From the NCBI GenBank assembly GCA_039799445.1, contig JBDLSO010000004.1:1-23860 (forward strand): 23,860 bases of DNA, written 5' to 3'. Below the pieces are notes generated by a model. The model saw only the letters and a list, made by a program, of their open reading frames with translations. It was not told the origin of the DNA and ran no database searches. Below, in pieces: positions 16,104 through 23,860 of this stretch. Source of the stretch: JBDLSO01 sp039799445 (GTDB lineage Bacteria; Patescibacteriota; Minisyncoccia; Phycocordibacterales; UBA5272). Position numbers and translations under genes: made by a program. Position 1 is the stretch's first letter, and each line of letters starts with the position of its first letter.

Positions 16104-16133
16104 AAAAAAACTCCCTACATCACTGTAAGGAGT
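16104..16133 (-). terminator. intrinsic terminator of the NUDIX gene
   Basis: On minus, ACTCCTTACA-GTGA-TGTAGGGAGT (10 bp, one G-U) is followed by seven Ts. The NUDIX stop codon lies in the loop, so the 5' arm codes for its last residues. Confidence 0.85.
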
Positions 16134-16692
16134 CGAGAATTTGCCATGGATCAGAACTCCACAGTTCAAATACTGGGAAATGAATGTCTGTTTTTGCTTT
16201 TATAATTCTTTTTCTACTTTCTTTATAAAGCAAATACCAGCCAAGCATTTTCCATTGTGCTGGATAGAATTGGTCGCGCCAGCTACTGCGAACTTCTGGT
16301 TGTAAAAAATCTTTGATGGAAATTGAGACCATCTCAGAAACTTCTCCAACTTGTCCGACAAAATCTCCTACAATATCCCATTTTAGTGCTCTAAATAGAT
16401 ATACTGATTCATAAGTTTCAAACTGTCCAATGAAAACACAAACTGAAACAATAACACCAGTTTCTTCAAAGCACTCTCGTATGGCTGCATCTTTCGGTGG
16501 CTCCATACCGATATTGATACCTCCTCCTGGGAATTGCAGCCTTGCGTGCTCTCTGCAATCTCTGACAAAAATGATTTTCCCTTTGTGCTCGACAGCCATG
16601 TATGCCGATGGTTTAAATTGCATTATTGTTCCGTCTGGACGTAACTTGAGACTTCCATCGGAAAGTCTTAACTCAAAGTGTGTTTCTGACAT
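16120..16692 (-). CDS. NUDIX hydrolase
   Basis: 190 residues. The NUDIX box fits the GX5EX7REUXEEXGU rule exactly: GGINIGMEPPKDAAIRECFE followed by ETGV. The rest of the fold is present, including FKPSAYMAVEHKGKIIFVRD before the box. The C-terminal part (RDQFYPAQWKMLGWYLLYKE) is specific and may set the substrate, which is unknown; it would be a nucleoside diphosphate linked to another moiety. The ATG is preceded by AGGAGG with six bases between, the clearest Shine-Dalgarno sequence before a larger gene in the window. That is odd next to a 16S gene without the matching sequence. It suggests recent acquisition. Confidence 0.9.
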   Translation of the reverse strand: MSETHFELRLSDGSLKLRPDGTIMQFKPSAYMAVEHKGKIIFVRDCREHARLQFPGGGINIGMEPPKDAAIRECFEETGVIVSVCVFIGQFETYESVYLFRALKWDIVGDFVGQVGEVSEMVSISIKDFLQPEVRSSWRDQFYPAQWKMLGWYLLYKESRKRIIKAKTDIHFPVFELWSSDPWQILDSLQ

Positions 16693-16727
16693 TTAAGCCT
16701 CCTGTCTTTAAAGATAATACACTAAAA

Positions 16728-17267
16728 TTAACTATTTGTAAATATAGCCATTTTTCTCCAGTATTCTAGGAAATATTCTTTGCTCACATATTGTTTTGCT
16801 CCTGTCACTTCCTTTAGTCTACCTGGATCATTATAGAAAAACCCTAGGAAATTGCCATTTTCATCTGTGCGAGTACCAATTACCAAAATCATATGAAATA
16901 ATTTTTTATCAAATAGTCTTTGTTCTACTGAAACAATAACAGGATTTTTATTTTCTATACTTTTTCTTATTTCTTGTATCCCACTCTCAATTTCCATTTG
17001 TTCTTTGCGATAGGCATTGAGTCCAAATGATTTCAAAAAATCAACAAAGAAATCATGCTTCCAACCTGACGACCCATATGCCTTCTCATCCGTTATATAT
17101 TTTGTTACAAGCTCTTCAAGATTTGGGCTATCTTTCTTGTAATAATCAAGTGCCATTTTAATAGATGATATTCCGCAAGATCTATGTGCGTTCAGTGTGT
17201 TTCCGATATCTCTGTATTGAGAGTGGTAAGGCACTTTTAGTATTTGTTCTATATCAGTTTCGTTCAT
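16728..17267 (-). CDS. papain-like C39-family peptidase
   Basis: 179 residues from the ATG at 17267. A GTG at 17285 would add six residues but lies upstream of the -10 TATAAT (17282-17277). Catalytic landmarks of the C39-like fold are RSCGISSIKMAL (probable Cys31), KKLFHMILVIG (His) and FFYNDPG (Asp). No signal peptide or transporter domain is visible, so it is probably a cytoplasmic stand-alone protease or amide hydrolase. Related domains in ABC transporters remove double-glycine leader peptides, but no such partner is seen here. The NUDIX gene follows 35 bases downstream. Confidence 0.75.
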   Translation of the reverse strand: MNETDIEQILKVPYHSQYRDIGNTLNAHRSCGISSIKMALDYYKKDSPNLEELVTKYITDEKAYGSSGWKHDFFVDFLKSFGLNAYRKEQMEIESGIQEIRKSIENKNPVIVSVEQRLFDKKLFHMILVIGTRTDENGNFLGFFYNDPGRLKEVTGAKQYVSKEYFLEYWRKMAIFTNS

Positions 17268-17329
17268 ATTATTTATATTATACACCCTAGTATGTTGTAT
17301 TATATGTGAGTTATATAATTATTGTAACA

Positions 17330-17410
17330 CTATCTGTAAGGGTGCGAGGCGACTTCTCTTACCTGCTACTAGTATAATTGCTTGCGTATTTGATGTGTCA
17401 TAACATATTT
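17330..17410 (-). pseudogene. decayed copy of the nucleotidyltransferase 5' end and promoter
   Basis: On minus, from 17387, codons read TQAIILVAGKRSRLAPL and then lose similarity. The intact gene reads MQAIILAAGKGSRLAPL from 16072. The start codon has become ACG. The upstream bases also match: TATGACACATCAAAT here against TATGATACATGCAAT at the real gene, so the -10 box was copied as well. Similarity spans about 70-80 bases. It lies upstream of the C39-like and NUDIX genes, so these two are bracketed by copies of the same 5' end. Confidence 0.75.
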
Positions 17411-17462
17411 GCACACAACAAAGAAGATTTGTGAGAATACAGAATAATTTATATATAAATGA

Positions 17463-17468
17463 TATACT
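17463..17468 (+). promoter_or_regulatory. -10 box of the YfiH-type gene, leaderless type
   Basis: TATACT followed by ACGTAC and the ATG at 17475, exactly six bases. No clear -35 at the right distance. Confidence 0.45.
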
Positions 17469-17474
17469 ACGTAC

Positions 17475-18368
17475 ATGAATTCATTTGAACAAATGCCACC
17501 CCAAGTTGCAAAGAAGGAGACTACTCACGGTCTTGAATCTTATCCAAATATAGAGAGGCGAGAAGTTCTTGAAGATGCGGTAGAAGTTTTTATTGTTGGT
17601 AAAAATACAGAAATACCAGAAGACCAAGGTTGGTCAATGAGATTTCTGAAAAAAAATGAAGATGTTACTCGACCAGAAAATGAACATATATTACGATTAT
17701 TTGCAGATTTTACCTCAGAGATGAGCGCTGCTGGTATTTCAGTTAATAGATTCCTTGCGCTTGTTTCTATACCACACAATGGAAAGATAGATGAAAGCAC
17801 AGAATTTAACGAAGAGATATTGTTGCCAAATGGCAAATTATTATACAGAGGATCAAACACTGAGGGCTGTCTATTACAAAGGGGTGATGTATTTGTTGTA
17901 TCTCCTGCAGATTGTCTCACTGTTATTGCAAAAAGTGATAAGGGTATCATTGCTTCACATGCTGGTAGAGAAAGTCTCTTTAATATAGACAACCCAGATG
18001 GTCCAAATGTAGTCAAAAGCATACTAGATATACTTGGTCCTGATACTAAATTTTGGACTGGTTTTGGAATACATGCTGGAGAACACTTCAAACACGATGA
18101 AACGAATAGTGCCCATGGAGAAAGAACCAAACAAAGGAGAGAGGCTTTACAATACAAATATGGACCAACAACTCACTCAGATGGAAATTTGGATATGCAT
18201 GGTATACTTGTAGACCAAATAGAAGCATATGGTGGCGAACGCTCAAATGTTACAGTAGATAAAACATTCTGTACATTCAATGAAACAGACGAAGATGGTA
18301 TAGCAAGATTTTATTCGCAACGACGTGAAGGGTTAAGTAGAAATCTTGTATTCGTAATTGTTAAATAA
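17475..18368 (+). CDS. YfiH/PgeF-family (laccase-domain) protein
   Basis: 297 residues. Metal-site landmarks of the family are SPADCLTVIA (Asp146, Cys147), IIASHAGRESL (His162) and, near the C-terminus, FCTFNETDEDGIARFYSQRREG, which matches the C-T...F-S-x-R-R-x-G ending. Members are annotated as polyphenol oxidase; characterised ones act as purine nucleoside phosphorylase/deaminase or clear misincorporated serine from peptidoglycan precursors. Which activity applies here is not known. The first 50 residues are less conserved. The gene is flanked by a -10 box six bases upstream and a 17-bp terminator shared with the rRNA unit. Confidence 0.82.
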   Translation: MNSFEQMPPQVAKKETTHGLESYPNIERREVLEDAVEVFIVGKNTEIPEDQGWSMRFLKKNEDVTRPENEHILRLFADFTSEMSAAGISVNRFLALVSIPHNGKIDESTEFNEEILLPNGKLLYRGSNTEGCLLQRGDVFVVSPADCLTVIAKSDKGIIASHAGRESLFNIDNPDGPNVVKSILDILGPDTKFWTGFGIHAGEHFKHDETNSAHGERTKQRREALQYKYGPTTHSDGNLDMHGILVDQIEAYGGERSNVTVDKTFCTFNETDEDGIARFYSQRREGLSRNLVFVIVK

Positions 18369-18400
18369 CACAAGATACAAAATATAACTGTCACATACAC

Positions 18401-18438
18401 AGAATTAAAAACACTCCGCATGGAGTGTTTTTAATTCT
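18401..18438. terminator. bidirectional terminator between the YfiH-type gene and the rRNA unit
   Basis: Perfect 17-bp stem (arms 18401-18417 and 18422-18438) with a GCAT loop, core CACTCC/GGAGTG and A/T runs. On minus it lies directly after tRNA-Ile, so transcription of the rRNA unit should end here. Confidence 0.9.
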
Positions 18439-18439
18439 G

Positions 18440-18514
18440 TGCGCGATCCTGGATTCGAACCAGGGACCTTTCGAGTATCAGTCGAATGCTCTAAACCAGC
18501 TGAGCTAATCGCGC
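18440..18514 (-). tRNA. tRNA-Ile (anticodon GAT)
   Basis: 75 bases folding into a full cloverleaf: acceptor stem GCGCGAT/ATCGCGC, D-arm GCTC/GAGC, anticodon stem TTCGA/TCGAA with loop CTGATAC (anticodon GAT), and T-arm CCTGG-TTCGAAT-CCAGG. The discriminator base is A, and CCA is not encoded (CAG follows). It lies 285 bases downstream of 16S in the same unit, the usual place for tRNA-Ile. Confidence 0.95.
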
Positions 18515-18638
18515 TTGTTTGTATAACTTATCAAGTATAGCAAAAAAAACATTATTTTACAAATCATTTTTATACACTAAAAAACACTACTCTCGTAGCG
18601 CCTTGTTATTATCAATGCAGACTCATAAATCTATACTA

Positions 18639-18672
18639 TGATTGTGCAAACACATTCTTTCTTTTGTCCCAT
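18639..18672 (-). other. 3' arm of the 16S rRNA processing stem
   Basis: Bases 18658-18672 are fully complementary to 20345-20359 (15 bp), and 18639-18649 to 20411-20421 (11 bp). They would bring both flanks of 16S together in a long stem of the kind cut by RNase III. Between this arm and the 16S 3' end lie about 125 bases with small hairpins, e.g. CCGGT/ACCGG at 18680-18696. Confidence 0.75.
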
Positions 18673-18799
18673 GTCTATTCCGGTGTCTCGTACCGGCACG
18701 AATAGTTTTAAGTCTACTATCATCGACTGCGATTCTATGCTAGGCATAGTCGACTCGCTAGACTGATATACCCTATAAATAGGACATACAGCGATTTCA

Positions 18800-20333
<1,534 letters not shown>

Positions 20334-20344
20334 AATTAAATAGA

Positions 20345-20421
20345 ATGGGACAAAAGAAAAAATATCTTTGTCTGCCTACTACGTTGTAAGTAGTAGGACT
20401 TTGTTTTGACTTGCACAATCA
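20345..20421 (-). other. 5' arm of the 16S processing stem, with a hairpin
   Basis: Holds the two segments that pair with 18658-18672 and 18639-18649. Between them, CCTACTA/TAGTAGG (20375-20397) forms its own hairpin. Confidence 0.7.
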
Positions 20422-20468
20422 AGTGTTAAATTTATTTGAAAATTTTCTACATTGATTGATATATTCTG

Positions 20469-20479
20469 TTGTCAAAGAA
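20469..20479 (-). promoter_or_regulatory. boxA-like antitermination site in the rRNA leader
   Basis: On minus, TTCTTTGACAA resembles bacterial boxA (CTCTTTRAMAA type). It sits in the leader between promoter and 16S, downstream of an ACTGCC/GGCAGT hairpin (20496-20512). Confidence 0.45.
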
Positions 20480-20519
20480 TCTTTATAATGAAACAACTGC
20501 CTCTTTGGCAGTGATTACA

Positions 20520-20548
20520 AGTATATACTAACCGATATCAAAAGTCAA
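20520..20548 (-). promoter_or_regulatory. rRNA promoter
   Basis: On minus, -35 TTGACT (20548-20543), a 17-base spacer and -10 TATACT (20525-20520); one of the best sigma-70-type promoters in the window. Transcription would start near 20513, giving a leader of about 180 bases ahead of mature 16S. Confidence 0.7.
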
Positions 20549-20622
20549 CTATATTTGGAAGTTTCTTTTAGATAATGCTGCATGTATACTAAAGTATAAC
20601 CCTACCTACATAATAACAAATG

Positions 20623-20649
20623 AATACACCCACGTCAAGTGGGTGTATT
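20623..20649 (-). terminator. hairpin after the sigma-4/HARE gene
   Basis: AATACACCCAC-GTCAA-GTGGGTGTATT, an 11-bp stem directly after the stop codon. The T-run on minus is weak (CATTTG). Confidence 0.6.
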
Positions 20650-20652
20650 TAT

Positions 20653-21681
20653 TTAAGCAACAGTGTATTTCCCGTCTTTTGTTTTCTTGAAATACTTTTC
20701 ATTTTGTAGATTAACCAGTATTGTATTTGGCTTTACAGCCCTTCGTTTGAGCACCGCATCTATCACCTCCTCTTTAGTCATTGCACTACCCTTTTCCCGA
20801 AGTATTTCAGTAATTACTTCATGTACAACACCAGGAGTATGACCCCAATCTCGTATTGCATAGACACCACGCCCAACAAGTACAAAACGGTCATCTTTGA
20901 TAAGTTCATTATGTGTTGTCGCGATGTGTGCTTTTTTATCAAAAAGTTTATTTATCTCACGAGCAACATCTCTGAAATGCATCGGTTTGTTATTCTTCTT
21001 TAATACCAAGTATGCGAAGTCTTTGATTCCTCTGGTTTTGATTTGTGGAGAGTTTGATTTACCCCATTGTTCAAGTTGATTCTTTCCAATTAATTTTGAA
21101 AGTGCAAGCCAACTACGTAGTATTTCTTTTTTGTTGTACTCCTCTTCTATTTCACCTAGATGAGATACAAAGTTTGAAACAATAGCGTCTTCGTTCACAA
21201 GTTCAGACTCTGGGAGCGAGGCATATAATTTTTTTATTGAGAGATGTACTTTCTCTGCTGTTTTATTATCTACTGACCATCGGTGTTTGAACTGAACATC
21301 TTCGCGATGTTTTGTAAAATGGTCACCGAGTACTAGATACAAATGTATATGGTTTTGAGTAATTTCATCTTTCGAGAAGAATGCGAGTAACTCTTCTTCT
21401 TCTATAACACCGCCAAGCTTTTTCATAACATCACGTATTTCATCAAATACAGGCAGACTCTCTTTGTATGCTTCTGACTTTTTAATTGTTGAAATTGCAA
21501 AGTTCTCAATCTGTCGTACTCGTTCACGAGTAATGCCATACTTTTGTCCGATTGCTTCTAGAGTTTTTCTTTCTGCTTCTTCAAGACCGAAACGATTATT
21601 GATTACGTCTTTCGTTCGACTTTGAAGTGGGGTTAGAAGTTTTTTTGTTACTTGTTTTGTTTTGAAAGTTGTAGATGCCAT
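20653..21681 (-). CDS. sigma-region-4-like HTH fused to a HARE-HTH domain, putative transcription regulator
   Basis: 342 residues. The N-terminal part contains a sigma-70 region-4 helix-turn-helix: VINNRFGLEEAERKTLEAIG, then KYGITRERVRQIE (residues 48-60), the part that reads the -35 element in sigma factors. Regions 1 to 3 are missing, so it cannot act as a normal sigma factor. The middle is helical and charged. At about residues 225-280, KPMHFRDVAREI with RGVYAIRDWG matches a HARE-HTH/RpoE-delta-type winged helix. A final small HTH-like segment follows (GSAMTKEEVIDAVLKRR). It may tune RNA polymerase or bind promoters; the neighbouring rRNA promoter is a natural candidate, but this is inference. 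Its leader of about 37 bases has no Shine-Dalgarno sequence. Confidence 0.75.
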   Translation of the reverse strand: MASTTFKTKQVTKKLLTPLQSRTKDVINNRFGLEEAERKTLEAIGQKYGITRERVRQIENFAISTIKKSEAYKESLPVFDEIRDVMKKLGGVIEEEELLAFFSKDEITQNHIHLYLVLGDHFTKHREDVQFKHRWSVDNKTAEKVHLSIKKLYASLPESELVNEDAIVSNFVSHLGEIEEEYNKKEILRSWLALSKLIGKNQLEQWGKSNSPQIKTRGIKDFAYLVLKKNNKPMHFRDVAREINKLFDKKAHIATTHNELIKDDRFVLVGRGVYAIRDWGHTPGVVHEVITEILREKGSAMTKEEVIDAVLKRRAVKPNTILVNLQNEKYFKKTKDGKYTVA

Positions 21682-21724
21682 ATGTTCATTTGATTAACTA
21701 CTTTTACTAAATTATGTTGTACTA

Positions 21725-21753
21725 TTTGTATCATTTTTATCACTTATAGTCAA
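21725..21753 (-). promoter_or_regulatory. promoter of the sigma-4/HARE gene
   Basis: On minus, TTGACT (21753-21748), 17 bases, TACAAA (21730-21725). The -35 is identical to that of the rRNA promoter. The -10 is weaker, at four of six matches. Confidence 0.45.
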
Positions 21754-21877
21754 ATGTGTGTTATTTGATATATATTATTTTTAGCTATTTAAATCCATAG
21801 TCAACAGATAATACTCAGCAGAGTTTGAAATCCCTTATATTCTACAGATACTATTGCTTGAAAACGGATTATTTATG

Positions 21878-23860
21878 TTACTTTTCTGTTACAAAATTAA
21901 CAAGTTTATTTGGTACATATATTTCTTTTATAATAACTTTACCTTCAAGCCATTTTGAAACATTGGTCTCTGATTTTGCTTGTAGTAGTATAGTATTTTT
22001 TTCTGTGCCTGTACCGACTTCTACTATTCCTCGTAATTTCCCATTTACTTGCACAGTAATCGTCATCACATCTGAAACAAGTTTACTCTCATCTGCAACT
22101 GGCCAAGATGATAAATGTATAGAGGTATTGTGACCAAGTGCTTGCCATAACTCTTCAGTCATATGCGGCGCAAACGGCGCAAGTAATTGTATATACATTT
22201 TATATACGTCCAGAGATATCACTTCTGCTTTCTCAAATACATTTTGTAGTGTCATAAGTGCAGATATAGCAGTGTTGTGTTTGAATGCCACTATATCTTC
22301 TGTTACTTTTTTAATAGTACTATGTAGCGCCCTCTGGGTATCGGTGGATACACTTCCTATACCTAAGCGAGCGTGAAGTGCATATACGCGCTCCAAAAAT
22401 CTACGCGACCCGACAATACTTTTCGTATTCCAGACAGCTGACTGATCAAATGGTCCCATGAACATTTCATATAACCTGAGTGTATCTGCTCCATACTGTG
22501 CTACTACATCATCTGGGTTCACGACATTACCCCAACGCTTACTCATCTTGCGACCATCTTCTGCTAATATGAGTCCCACTGTTTGTAATTTTTTGAACGG
22601 CTCATCGTGAGAAACTAATCCTTTATCAAAAAGATACTTATGCCAAAAACGTGCGTATATCAAATGCCTCGTCGCATGCTCTGCACCACCGACATAAAAG
22701 TCAACAGGCGACCATTTTTTCTCTTGAGAAGTATCTGCAAATATCTCGTTGTTATGTGGATCAATATAGCGCAAGTAATACCACGAAGACCCTGCCCACT
22801 GGGGCATTGTGTTGGTCTCTCTCTTGAATTTTTTTATTTTACTTTCATATACTTCACCACTACCTATATACTTCGCCCAAAGTGATTTCATTTCATCTCT
22901 TGTAAGCGTATCTGCTACATCTTTTTTATCTATCCAGACAAAGTCACATATCGCCTGTTCGTCATCTGATACCGGTACAGAGTCGAGACTAGCGAGCTCT
23001 GCTATTGTCAGTCTATAATGAGCCAGTCTGTTTTGTTTTTTAACAGGGTGATAAAAAAGTGAGTGTACTGAAAAATCTGTGACTGTCACTTTTTTTATAT
23101 CTGTATACCCAGTCTCTTCTACTATTTCTTTGCGTACAGTTTCTTCGGCGGTATCACCATCTTCGATACCACCTGTCATCCAACCATTCCAGACACTTGC
23201 CTTCCATTTTGAAATGAGATACTTTTCCTCAGTAGGATGCTTAATAATACATGCGACGTTATTTCGTTCTACAATAGCAGCCCCAGATTGATACTGATCA
23301 TTTCCATCACCAAGGTTTATATCCATGAATTCAGTTTTATCAAAATCAAATGAAGACATGTCTAGAGACTCAAAGTCACCCTCTCTATTGATATACCCAT
23401 ACACATTGACCCAGTCCTCAATTGCAGCGAGTGGGCTTTCCCCTGTGCCAGTCGGCTCGTAATTCTCTACATCAGGCAGTGTTACAGGAAGCTCACTATC
23501 GGCAACGGCATATGATTTGTGTTGGTCGTCGAACACAATCGGAAATGGCTCGCCCCAATATCGCTGCCTTGCAAATACCCAATCGCGAAGTTTGTATTGT
23601 GACTTGACCCGCCCACCAACTTTTTCTACTATTTTTAATTTTGCTTCTTCACATGTTAGTCCATTAAATTCTGCAGAATTCGTTAAAATTCCGTACCCTG
23701 AATATATAATATTTTTTACAAACTTATTAAAAGCATAGACATGTAAAACTTCAACAACTTCTTTTTCAGCTATAGATTTTGTAACCCATTCTATTTCAAA
23801 TTTTCCAATTTCATCTTCTTCTAACTGTGTTTCAATTCTCTTGAGAGTTTTTAATTTTAT
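21878..23860 (-). CDS. leuS: leucyl-tRNA synthetase with inserted NUDIX domain, N-terminal part outside the window
   Basis: The frame is open to the window edge (660 residues visible); the GTG at 23536 is internal. Landmarks in order: YGILTNSAEFNGL, LRDWVFARQRYWGEPFPI, LPVTLPDV, PTGTGESPLA, then TNTMPQWAGSSWYYLRYIDP, VGGAEHATRHLIYARFWHKY and the KMSKR loop (about nt 22549-22535). The anticodon-binding and C-terminal regions run to the stop. HIGH and most of the editing domain lie outside. Between ESPLAAIEDWVNV and RETNTMPQWAG, where the usual enzyme has a short zinc-binding knuckle (CPKCG), a NUDIX fold of about 140 residues is inserted (nt 23284-22864). Its box is GGIEDGDTAEETVRKEIVEE followed by TGY. 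No zinc cysteines are seen. Confidence 0.95.
   Translation of the reverse strand: MKLKTLKRIETQLEEDEIGKFEIEWVTKSIAEKEVVEVLHVYAFNKFVKNIIYSGYGILTNSAEFNGLTCEEAKLKIVEKVGGRVKSQYKLRDWVFARQRYWGEPFPIVFDDQHKSYAVADSELPVTLPDVENYEPTGTGESPLAAIEDWVNVYGYINREGDFESLDMSSFDFDKTEFMDINLGDGNDQYQSGAAIVERNNVACIIKHPTEEKYLISKWKASVWNGWMTGGIEDGDTAEETVRKEIVEETGYTDIKKVTVTDFSVHSLFYHPVKKQNRLAHYRLTIAELASLDSVPVSDDEQAICDFVWIDKKDVADTLTRDEMKSLWAKYIGSGEVYESKIKKFKRETNTMPQWAGSSWYYLRYIDPHNNEIFADTSQEKKWSPVDFYVGGAEHATRHLIYARFWHKYLFDKGLVSHDEPFKKLQTVGLILAEDGRKMSKRWGNVVNPDDVVAQYGADTLRLYEMFMGPFDQSAVWNTKSIVGSRRFLERVYALHARLGIGSVSTDTQRALHSTIKKVTEDIVAFKHNTAISALMTLQNVFEKAEVISLDVYKMYIQLLAPFAPHMTEELWQALGHNTSIHLSSWPVADESKLVSDVMTITVQVNGKLRGIVEVGTGTEKNTILLQAKSETNVSKWLEGKVIIKEIYVPNKLVNFVTEK

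Noticed and set aside
17540..18157. Long minus-strand open frame of 205 codons
   Set aside because: It is fully antisense to the YfiH-type gene, which has clear family motifs; the antisense translation is Ser/Leu-rich with no recognisable pattern.
18673..18799. An intron separating the 16S body from a downstream CCTCC tail
   Set aside because: No CACCTCCTT is present on minus between helix 45 and the processing stem, or further on up to the tRNA.

Overview
The window looks like part of a chromosome of a Patescibacteria (CPR) bacterium, probably of the Parcubacteria type. The grounds are low GC, a divergent 16S rRNA, an alanyl-tRNA synthetase without its C-terminal domain, a leucyl-tRNA synthetase with a NUDIX domain inserted, half-size transporters and a lone VirD4/TraD-type ATPase. 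This placement is inference from gene content; no tree was built.

Layout. (A) 1-6154 is an accessory, defence-like block: the C-terminal part of an MmeI-type restriction-modification enzyme, a small membrane protein and a 53-residue basic protein on the minus strand, an XRE-Panacea antitoxin overlapping a RelE-like toxin, then a LexA repressor with a LexA box inside its own promoter and a Y-family DNA polymerase. (B) 6155-6785 has no protein gene. From about 6378 to 6786 it holds a highly structured, promoter- and terminator-flanked segment containing a 15-base copy of the canonical 16S rRNA 3' end. (C) 6786-17267, all on the minus strand, holds a secreted lysozyme-like protein, a membrane-anchored protein, alaS, an operon of EamA-like, PD-(D/E)XK-like, MgtC-like and VirD4-like genes, a small membrane protein, rsmI, a nucleotidyltransferase, a NUDIX hydrolase and a C39-like peptidase. 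A decayed copy of the nucleotidyltransferase 5' end lies just beyond. (D) 17475-18368 is a YfiH/PgeF-type protein on the plus strand. (E) 18401-20548, minus strand, is a ribosomal unit: promoter, leader with a boxA-like site, 16S rRNA, tRNA-Ile(GAT), terminator. No 23S or 5S follows. (F) 20653-21681 is a sigma-region-4/HARE-HTH regulator and 21878-23860 is leuS, running off the window.

The most interesting theme concerns translation. The 16S gene keeps helix 45 and its GGAA loop, but then reads GGAUUAAUUCAAUG where GGAUCACCUCCUU is expected, so no anti-Shine-Dalgarno sequence is encoded there. In agreement, many genes lack a Shine-Dalgarno sequence, and at least seven have a -10 hexamer 6-9 bases before the ATG, which predicts leaderless or nearly leaderless mRNAs. 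A perfect copy of the missing 16S tail sits instead in the structured segment near 6.57 kb on the other strand. One NUDIX gene has a perfect AGGAGG at normal spacing; it lies next to the decayed nucleotidyltransferase copy, which suggests recent acquisition.
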